In this document: positions 57,297 through 64,000 of the stretch, piece after piece
How positions within the stretch are numbered: position 1 is the first letter of the stretch
How the letters are laid out: every line of letters starts with the position of its first letter
Assembly: GCA_002724575.1 (NCBI GenBank)
Contig: PBPC01000077.1
Span: 62,001 to 126,000, forward strand
Direction of reading: 5' to 3'
DNA length: 64,000 bases
DNA from: Gemmatimonadota bacterium
GTDB taxonomy: Bacteria > Gemmatimonadota > Gemmatimonadetes > Longimicrobiales > Gaopeijiaceae
The notes under the pieces: model-generated
Database searches by the model: none
The model's input: the letters and a program-made list of their open reading frames with translations, nothing else
What the model was told of the DNA's origin: nothing
Made by a program: the position numbers and the translations under genes

Positions 57297-60092
57297 ATGT
57301 TCCTAGCTAGCGGATGCTCTAAGTCTCCCCTTTTGGTGGTTCTGGCTTCGGCCGTCCTCGTTCCACAGGAGTCACTGACACAGGATATTCAGGAGCCCCA
57401 GTCGTTGGGCCGAATAACACCTGCAGAAGCTTACTCTGATAAGAAATCTGATAAGCTTGCCGAGGAATTTTCGAATGAGGCTCTTGATGCTACCCGAAAA
57501 CTCGGACCGATTGAAATCGACGGCCGTATCAATGAGCCAGATTGGGAGATGGCGAAAGTCTTTACAGGATTCACAGCGAAGGAACCGATAGAAGGCGAGC
57601 CAGCGAAGGATGATACAGAGGTGAGAGTTCTTCTCGGTGACGGGGCGATCTGGATTGGAGCTCGGATGTGGGATTCTAAGCCGGAGGAGATCGTGTCACG
57701 GCTTACTCGGCGTGACTCTGACGGGATCTTTGACAAATTCTCCGTACATCTTGATCCAAATCGTGATCATCTAACGGGGTACATCTTCTCGTTGAGCGTC
57801 GCGAATGTTCAGCGAGACCACTACGTATACGATGATGACAAGCTGGATGGTGCATGGGATGCCGTTTGGTCCTCTGCGGTCCAGAGAGATGAGGATGGTT
57901 GGTCCGCAGAGATCCGTATTCCGCTCTCTCAGATTCGTTACGAAGCAAGCGATGATCTCCAAACTTGGGGCATCAATTTCTATCGCCGGCGTGTCGCTAG
58001 TGCAGAAGAATCCTACTACGCCCTGCTCTCAAAACTTGAGAAAGGCATCGCGAGCCGGATGGCGGAGATGGAAGGTGTGTTAGTAGACAGCCCATCTCGA
58101 CGCTTTGAGCTTCTTCCCTACGCCGTCAGTAATTACCACAGTGCACCCGCTACCCCGGGTGACCCATTTTTTGATGGCACCGCTACAAATGGGAGAATTG
58201 GTCTTGATCTAAGCTATGGCCTAGGGGCCTCGTTTACCCTAGATGCCACAATCAACCCTGATTTCGGTCAAGTAGAAGCCGACCCCGCTGTGATTAATCT
58301 CAGCGCATTTGAGACATTTCAAGGTGAACGACGCCCATTCTTCGTTGAAGACGCGCGAATCTTCGACTTCACACTGTCGGGCAAGAACAATCAGCTCTTT
58401 TACAGCCGGCGGGTTGGTCGTGCTCCGCACGGTCGCCCCCCCTACGAAGCGGAGCATAGCCAAGTCCCTGAGAATGCTACGATTCTTGGTGCTGCAAAGC
58501 TGTCAGGAAGAACTGCTAAAGGTCTTTCTGTTGGTGTTCTAGGTGCGGTCACTGGAGATGAGTTCGGTCAGGGAGTTTTTGGTGATGGATCAGAAAGCAA
58601 GTTCCTTGTCGAACCCCGGTCAGAGGTAGGGGTGCTGAGTCTTGCAAAAGACTTCGGTGATGGAGCTTCGCAGGTCCGAGGCCTAGTGAGCGGCTTACGT
58701 CGAGCGCTCCCCAGCGACGAATCCTATAACTGGCTGGCATCATCGGCTTTTAATGGAGGCCTCCGACTTGACCACCGGTGGCGGGATGGGAAGTACGGAA
58801 TGTTTGCCTATGTGACGGGTAGTCATGTGCGAGGAGCCGAAGAAGCAATAACAAGAATTCAAAAGGCAAGTAATCACTACTTCCAGCGGCCAGATGCGAC
58901 TCGGGCATCCTTAGATGAGACGGCCACTGCAATTAGTGGACTTGCCTGGCGTTTGAATTTGGAAAAACGGGAGGGTGAGCACTGGACGGGATCAGTCTGG
59001 AGTTCTCAGATCACTAACGGCTTCGAGATCAATGAATTGGGTTTTTATCCCACCGGGGAGCGACTCGACGCTGGTGCAAGGATCAATTACAAGGAGATCG
59101 TGCCGGGACGACTGTTTCGGAGCTATAGCTTTGGTGGCTGGACTTATCACAACTGGAGCCACGAAGTACTCGACGACCTTTGGTCTGGTGGATCATGGCG
59201 TGATGCCAGGGTCCGGGGTGCCTTTACTGCAAATGCTAACGGTCAATTCCTGAACTACTGGAATCTCCGAACTAGTGGGACGTATACACCTCGAGCGATG
59301 AGCCGGTCTGCCACTCGCGGGGGTCCAATGATGATGCGTCCGGGTTCTACGAAGTGGTCGGTTAACCTAAGCAGTGATCGGCGGAAGCCGGTGAGCTTCG
59401 GCTCTCATTTTGAGATGGAGGATGACCGCCAGGGTGTCGGTGGTGGTTGGACAGTCCGAAGTGATGTGAAAGTTCAACCCTCCGAAAGACTTCAAGTTGT
59501 AGTAACTCCGAGGTATAACGAAGACAATTCAGGGCACCAGTATGTTTCTGCTACAGAAACCCTGCCCTATAGCCCAACATTCGGAGTTCGTTACCTCTTT
59601 GCTGACCTTAGTCGGCGTACGGTATCAATGGAAACCCGGTTAGATTGGACTTTTACTCCAAGGCTATCGCTGCAGCTTTTTGCACAGCCCCTGCTGTCTT
59701 CGGGTGACTACGTTCAGTACAAGCAACTGGCCACGTCGAAGTCCTATGATTTCTTAGAATTCAATCCAGGAGCAGGCTTTAACATAGAAGGAGGAGTAGC
59801 CTGTCCAGGGATCTGCGATTTGGAAGGCAGGCAGTATGTCGACTTCGATGGCGATGGCACGGCAGACTATTCCTTCCGTGATCGAGACTTCAATGTGCGC
59901 TCCCTGGTGGGTAACGCTGTACTGCGTTGGGAATACAGGCCGGGTTCTACTGTGTTCCTAGTGTGGCAACGCAGGCAGTCTGATTACGCGTTCGCGGGGA
60001 ACTTGGATTTCCAGAGAGACGCTACTGCTCTCTTTGAGGCGCCAGCTGACAACAGATTCATCATCAAGATGAACTACTGGCTCGGACTGTGA
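57297..60092 (+). CDS. DUF5916-type outer-membrane beta-barrel protein with CBM9-like N-terminus
   Basis: IEIDGRINEPDWEMA; VHLDPNRDHLTGYIFSLSVANVQRDHYVYDD; WSAEIRIPLSQIRY; DFGQVEADPAVINLSAFETFQGERRPFFVE; C-terminal barrel. Confidence 0.85.
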   Translation: MFLASGCSKSPLLVVLASAVLVPQESLTQDIQEPQSLGRITPAEAYSDKKSDKLAEEFSNEALDATRKLGPIEIDGRINEPDWEMAKVFTGFTAKEPIEGEPAKDDTEVRVLLGDGAIWIGARMWDSKPEEIVSRLTRRDSDGIFDKFSVHLDPNRDHLTGYIFSLSVANVQRDHYVYDDDKLDGAWDAVWSSAVQRDEDGWSAEIRIPLSQIRYEASDDLQTWGINFYRRRVASAEESYYALLSKLEKGIASRMAEMEGVLVDSPSRRFELLPYAVSNYHSAPATPGDPFFDGTATNGRIGLDLSYGLGASFTLDATINPDFGQVEADPAVINLSAFETFQGERRPFFVEDARIFDFTLSGKNNQLFYSRRVGRAPHGRPPYEAEHSQVPENATILGAAKLSGRTAKGLSVGVLGAVTGDEFGQGVFGDGSESKFLVEPRSEVGVLSLAKDFGDGASQVRGLVSGLRRALPSDESYNWLASSAFNGGLRLDHRWRDGKYGMFAYVTGSHVRGAEEAITRIQKASNHYFQRPDATRASLDETATAISGLAWRLNLEKREGEHWTGSVWSSQITNGFEINELGFYPTGERLDAGARINYKEIVPGRLFRSYSFGGWTYHNWSHEVLDDLWSGGSWRDARVRGAFTANANGQFLNYWNLRTSGTYTPRAMSRSATRGGPMMMRPGSTKWSVNLSSDRRKPVSFGSHFEMEDDRQGVGGGWTVRSDVKVQPSERLQVVVTPRYNEDNSGHQYVSATETLPYSPTFGVRYLFADLSRRTVSMETRLDWTFTPRLSLQLFAQPLLSSGDYVQYKQLATSKSYDFLEFNPGAGFNIEGGVACPGICDLEGRQYVDFDGDGTADYSFRDRDFNVRSLVGNAVLRWEYRPGSTVFLVWQRRQSDYAFAGNLDFQRDATALFEAPADNRFIIKMNYWLGL

Positions 60093-60107
60093 GCAGGAGT
60101 ACTTCGG

Positions 60108-60329
60108 GTGAAGATTAACCCTTGGTGGATAGCCGGCTTTGTAATGCTACTGGCTTTCTTGCCGATGATGTACAAGCTGCTGGTGGGACTCATGGGGATT
60201 GCGTTCGTGCTCAACCGCTTTCTAACCAGGATTATAGGATTGCTGGATACGGGGAGTCGTGTTAAAGCGATGGTTGACGACTTAAACGAAAAGAACGAAA
60301 ACGAAATCATCATTGAGGATTCTGAGTAA
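60108..60329 (+). CDS. Small membrane protein of unknown function
   Basis: 73 aa; two hydrophobic stretches, charged tail; 15 nt after DUF5916. Confidence 0.45.
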   Translation: MKINPWWIAGFVMLLAFLPMMYKLLVGLMGIAFVLNRFLTRIIGLLDTGSRVKAMVDDLNEKNENEIIIEDSE

Positions 60330-60376
60330 TCTCACTCAGTTCCATCCCCTGAGTAGAGTACCCCTGCCAACCGTGC

Positions 60377-61558
60377 CTAGTTGTCGCCTGAAAACCCATT
60401 TCTGGGCATGTCCGGGATAATACGCAGAGCATTCTCGTAGTAGACCTTTCGGAGCACTTCATCGGGCAGCCCCATTCCATAGAGCTTCCAGAAAGCGTGG
60501 TAATCCCTGTAGTAGTCGAAGTACTCGTCCTCTGTCTCAAATCCCCGCCAATAATAAGGGTATTCATCGGGCTGGAATGAGTCCTTACCAAATAGGATGC
60601 GGTCCTGATACTTGATGAAGAAGTCGCGTGCAAAACGGGGTTGTCTCCCAAGGTCATAAAGCACTGCACCGACTTCTGCATAGACGTTTGGGAAGCGGTC
60701 GAAAAGTTCGCCCAGTCTACCCAAGTCTTGTGTATACCAACTCATGTGAGCCAGCACCCACGTTGTGTTTGGATGTCTCTCGAGCATGCGGTCACGTTCA
60801 TCCATGAGTTCATCAAATTCTGGAAAACGTGCACGATCATTAAAGCGCCGGTTGGGAAAGAGTGCCATTTCAAGCCAGCGTTCGTTCTCGAAATCGAGAG
60901 GCTCAAAAAATTCTGCTGGGTCGCCGGTATGGATGAATACCGGTATCCCTAAGCGGCCCGCGGTTTGCCATACAACATCGAGTTCCGGGTCATCCATTTG
61001 TAGGCGACTACCGTCAGTCTTACGTGTAGAAAGCCCGAATCCTTTATTAATTTCACCGATACCAACTGCTCCAGCAGTGACATCTTCTTCCAACTGAGAT
61101 GCGATCCGGGTGCCAGATCCTGGGCCAACACTTCGGAGGTCAACAGTGGTGAAAAAAACGAATCGGTCTTGCATTCCTGCAGCCCGGACTGCCTGGATTT
61201 GCCGTGTTAATGAGGCTCCAGAACTTCCTCGGGCCTGCACCATCACCTGAAGGTTTAGTTCGTCCATTGCTGTGACGACACTCTGGATAGTGTTGGGATT
61301 GTTCAATGCAGGAGGGTGGCCGTGGAAATCCACGGCTGGGAACTTTGCTCGAGGAACCTCGTGTTCTGGAACCACTAGGGTTGATTGAGGTTTGTACTCC
61401 AGAATTGTCGGTGGAGGAATCTGCGGAGTACGGTTCCGTCTGTTGATCTGAGCCTGGCCCTGTTGATTTGGAATGCAAAGTGAGAGGAACAAAAAGAGAA
61501 AGGCCAAGCGCATCTTCACAGCTCCATTCGCATAAATTGGGATAAGGTGTAAACGCAT
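60377..61558 (-). CDS. Exported amidohydrolase (amidohydro_2-like)
   Basis: Signal peptide; FPAVDFHGHPPALN, VFIHTGDPAEFFEP, WVLAHMSWYTQDLGRLGELFDRFPNVYAEVGAVLYDLGRQPR, ILFGKDSFQPDEY. Confidence 0.88.
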   Translation of the reverse strand: MRLHLIPIYANGAVKMRLAFLFLFLSLCIPNQQGQAQINRRNRTPQIPPPTILEYKPQSTLVVPEHEVPRAKFPAVDFHGHPPALNNPNTIQSVVTAMDELNLQVMVQARGSSGASLTRQIQAVRAAGMQDRFVFFTTVDLRSVGPGSGTRIASQLEEDVTAGAVGIGEINKGFGLSTRKTDGSRLQMDDPELDVVWQTAGRLGIPVFIHTGDPAEFFEPLDFENERWLEMALFPNRRFNDRARFPEFDELMDERDRMLERHPNTTWVLAHMSWYTQDLGRLGELFDRFPNVYAEVGAVLYDLGRQPRFARDFFIKYQDRILFGKDSFQPDEYPYYWRGFETEDEYFDYYRDYHAFWKLYGMGLPDEVLRKVYYENALRIIPDMPRNGFSGDN

Positions 61559-61584
61559 ACTTCGATTGGAAGGCTAACGCAATC

Positions 61585-62079
61585 TCAGCGCTCGACTGCG
61601 ATTCCCATTACTTCAAAGCGTGCTTCTCTTAATAAGGTGCCAGACCCGAGGAAGGCTCGTGCTGGGAATTCAGCTGAGAAGTAAGTCCGGTAGACTTCGT
61701 TGAACGTGTCGTAGAAAGCCACATCGGAGCAATAAACTTGAACTAACACAAGGTCATCCATGCTCATCCCAGCAGCTTGAAGTTGGGCCTGTATGTTATT
61801 CAAGACATTTCTGGCCTCCGCATCTACTGCCGAGGGCACCTCGCCGTTGGCATCCAACCCTAGCGTGCCTGAGATATAGAGGGTGTTTCCTGCTAGTACT
61901 GCACCGCTGAAGGGGCCACCGCTTTCGTTCACGGTGCGAGGATTGATGTAGGTGACCTCCTCTTGCGCATTGAGCTTAGTTGAGGAGAGTCCGAGAAGCA
62001 CAGCAAATATTGCGAAAAAGTATAGTTGGGTTCTCATAGCACTAGATCTGGGGTGAAGGAGATGTGGCCTTGTTGACAA
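61585..62079 (-). CDS. RidA family protein with N-terminal signal peptide
   Basis: MRTQLYFFAIFAVLLGLSSTKLNAQE then GPFSGAVLAGNTLYISGTLGLDANGEVP...NVLNNIQAQLQAAGMSMDDLVLVQVY; likely start 62037. Confidence 0.88.
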   Translation of the reverse strand: MSTRPHLLHPRSSAMRTQLYFFAIFAVLLGLSSTKLNAQEEVTYINPRTVNESGGPFSGAVLAGNTLYISGTLGLDANGEVPSAVDAEARNVLNNIQAQLQAAGMSMDDLVLVQVYCSDVAFYDTFNEVYRTYFSAEFPARAFLGSGTLLREARFEVMGIAVER

Positions 62080-62377
62080 AGGATGCTAGAAGCTGGAGCC
62101 CCTAGATGGCAACGCTATTTGGCACGAGAAGCGGGGTTTCCTTATCCGAGGACCTTAAGTGCGGGCAAGACGGTATTAGCTCAACTCTTGCCTAGCCCTG
62201 CGATGCTTGCTAGGCATCTCGACCCTAGTGTTCGTCCAGCTAGCACTAAATGTACAGATTCTTAGTCTGTTGATAACAAATCAGGACAGTCTACTGACTA
62301 ATTGTCTACTGCTGAACATTCTATGGATAACTGGAGATTATAGAGATGTGCCCTCTTAGATGTCATGAGAACTTAGC

Positions 62378-63418
62378 GTGAGCAGCCGAACCGCTGTTGT
62401 GCTACTCGGTTTTGGGGAACCGGAGGGTGTGGATCAAGAAGAAGTCACTGGCTTCTTGGAACGAATTTTTCTGGCAAATGCTGGCTTAGAGGACCAAAGT
62501 CCCGGAGGTGCGGAAGCTAGGGCGCGGTTCTTAGCCAATGCACGTGCCCCAGCGCTGACGGAAATATATCAGGCTATAGGTGGCTCCCCTCTAATGTCTC
62601 AACTCCAAGCCAAGCGTGAGGGTTTGGAGGAAGAGTTGGCCCGGCGCGATCTGGAAATACCTGTCACGTTAGGCACTCAGTTTCTGGCTCCATCGATCAG
62701 TGATGCAGTGGCATGGTGTCAGGAGCATGAGATTGAACGGATAGTTGGCCTTACCACATATCCAGTGTGTGGGCGCTCGACGACGGTAGCTTCTCTCGAT
62801 GAGCTTTCTAGAGAGGTATTAGCCCGGCAGAGCTTTGCCGAGGTGGTCGCTGTTGGTGGATGGCACGCTCATCCAGATTTTGCTGGGATCTGGGAAGTAG
62901 CAATCAGAGAGCATGCCCAAAGAGTGGGGGTGGAATTACTCGAGCCTGGTTCTCTCCTCTACTTCAGCGCGCATGGTACCCCCCTCAAGTATCTGGAGAA
63001 GCTACCATACACGCACTATGTCGAAGCTTTGTGTTCTGCTATCGCCAATTCCCTTGGGGATGTGAAGTATGTCCTCGGATACCAAAACCATGGAAACCGT
63101 CCTATCCCTTGGGTAGAGCCCGATAATGAGACACTCATGCCTAGCTTGGAGGCTGATCGGGTTGTAGTTGTACCAATCAGCTTCATACAAGAACAATCTG
63201 AAACACTATCGGAGCTGGATCATGACCTATCTGAGCTAGCAAGATCTCAAGGGTTAGAATTTTATCGGGTCCCAGTACCTCATGATTCACCAGCACTGCT
63301 GGAACTCATGGCAGATCTAGTCGAGGCAGCACTGGTTTCCCCGGGGGCTGAACTCTTAAGAGGTTGTAACTGTAACCCAGGAGCCTGGTGTACAAATGGG
63401 GGTGCGAATGGATCTTGA
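62378..63418 (+). CDS. hemH: Ferrochelatase family protein
   Basis: VVLLGFGEPEGVDQEEV, IGGSPLMSQ, YFSAHGTPLKYLEK, GYQNHGNRPIPWVEP; next to hemA. Confidence 0.85.
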   Translation: MSSRTAVVLLGFGEPEGVDQEEVTGFLERIFLANAGLEDQSPGGAEARARFLANARAPALTEIYQAIGGSPLMSQLQAKREGLEEELARRDLEIPVTLGTQFLAPSISDAVAWCQEHEIERIVGLTTYPVCGRSTTVASLDELSREVLARQSFAEVVAVGGWHAHPDFAGIWEVAIREHAQRVGVELLEPGSLLYFSAHGTPLKYLEKLPYTHYVEALCSAIANSLGDVKYVLGYQNHGNRPIPWVEPDNETLMPSLEADRVVVVPISFIQEQSETLSELDHDLSELARSQGLEFYRVPVPHDSPALLELMADLVEAALVSPGAELLRGCNCNPGAWCTNGGANGS

Positions 63419-63629
63419 ATCTAAGGGGGACTTGAAGTGGACGCTCTGGAGTGCTTTAATCTCGTTCGCTGCTTTTGCCGGTGTAACGGCCACACAGGCC
63501 GTGGCTGAAGGGGGAGACCCCCTAGAACATTGGGGCGTGATCGTTGCGCTCGGCGTTATCGGCGGTACGGTCGGCGGACTCGTCGGCCCCATGATTCGCG
63601 GCATAAGCTTACGCTTCAGGAAGCGTTGA
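63396..63629 (+). CDS. Small predicted membrane protein between hemH and hemA
   Basis: 77 aa; WTLWSALISFAAFAGVTATQAVA and WGVIVALGVIGGTVGGLVGPMI; overlaps the 3' end of hemH. Confidence 0.5.
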   Translation: MGVRMDLESKGDLKWTLWSALISFAAFAGVTATQAVAEGGDPLEHWGVIVALGVIGGTVGGLVGPMIRGISLRFRKR

Positions 63630-63672
63630 GCGGAACTGTCGCCCAGTCACGGGAATCTTTACCCTACCGACC

Positions 63673-64000
63673 ATGCCAAAAACGACACCTGCCAGAGAAA
63701 GCAGTGCCACTCTTCTAGTACTGGGTGCGAGCCATCATACGTCCAGCGTGGAGCGCCTCGAATCTTTCGCGCGTGGAGCAGAAAGATTACGTCGACGATT
63801 TGAAGACTCCTGGGAAGGCGGCTCAGAGCCACCGATCAGGGAAATGACAGTGTTGGCCACGTGCAATCGGGTTGAAATTTACGCAGTTGTCGACCCGGCC
63901 CATGAGGATGCGGCAGCTCGTTTGATCGCCGGAGAAGTTTTTGTGCATGCAGAGTCTGTTTGCTCTGACGTCTCTTACCAACTGAGGGATGCAGACGCCA
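63673..64000 (+). CDS. hemA: Glutamyl-tRNA reductase (5' part, truncated by window edge)
   Basis: My translation from ATG 63673: MPKTTPARESSATLLVLGASHHTSSVERLES...MTVLATCNRVEIYAVV; conserved GASHHTSS and ATCNRVEIY. Confidence 0.92.
   Translation, partial: MPKTTPARESSATLLVLGASHHTSSVERLESFARGAERLRRRFEDSWEGGSEPPIREMTVLATCNRVEIYAVVDPAHEDAAARLIAGEVFVHAESVCSDVSYQLRDADA

Noticed and set aside
1-64000. CRISPR arrays, IS elements, integrases, prophage genes
   Set aside because: No regularly spaced repeats, transposase/integrase motifs or phage structural genes seen on either strand.

Overview
The window is a chromosomal segment centred on a replication-origin region. dnaA and dnaN lie on the minus strand. 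rpmH/rnpA-yidD-yidC-mnmE-acyP-mnmG, a parS palindrome and parA-parB-M23-bactofilin lie on the plus strand. Flanking it are a phospholipid-synthesis operon with a Tam41-like nucleotidyltransferase, a molybdate transporter with a fused ModA-ModB, a lipA-PDH-lpdA locus, glcDEF, a likely N-succinylamino-acid racemase pathway, a TAXI-TRAP transporter, and hemH/hemA at the right edge. Gene density is high, and I saw no CRISPR array, transposase or prophage. Gene content resembles Gemmatimonadota-like or related free-living bacteria, but that placement is only an inference. The observations I rate highest are: (1) an rnpA ORF whose only ATG/GTG/TTG start lies upstream of rpmH, so rpmH is nested out of frame inside rnpA (Thermus-like); (2) a plsC / Tam41-like / CDP-alcohol phosphotransferase operon; (3) an M20-GNAT-OSBS/NSAR gene trio consistent with D-to-L amino acid conversion; (4) a ModA-ModB fusion; (5) a dnaA-dnaN intergenic region with DnaA boxes and a TAG-trinucleotide run resembling a DnaA-trio; (6) an 8-bp x4 tandem repeat abutting the start codon of an FxsA-family gene. 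All calls come from reading sequence and motifs; no database search was run.
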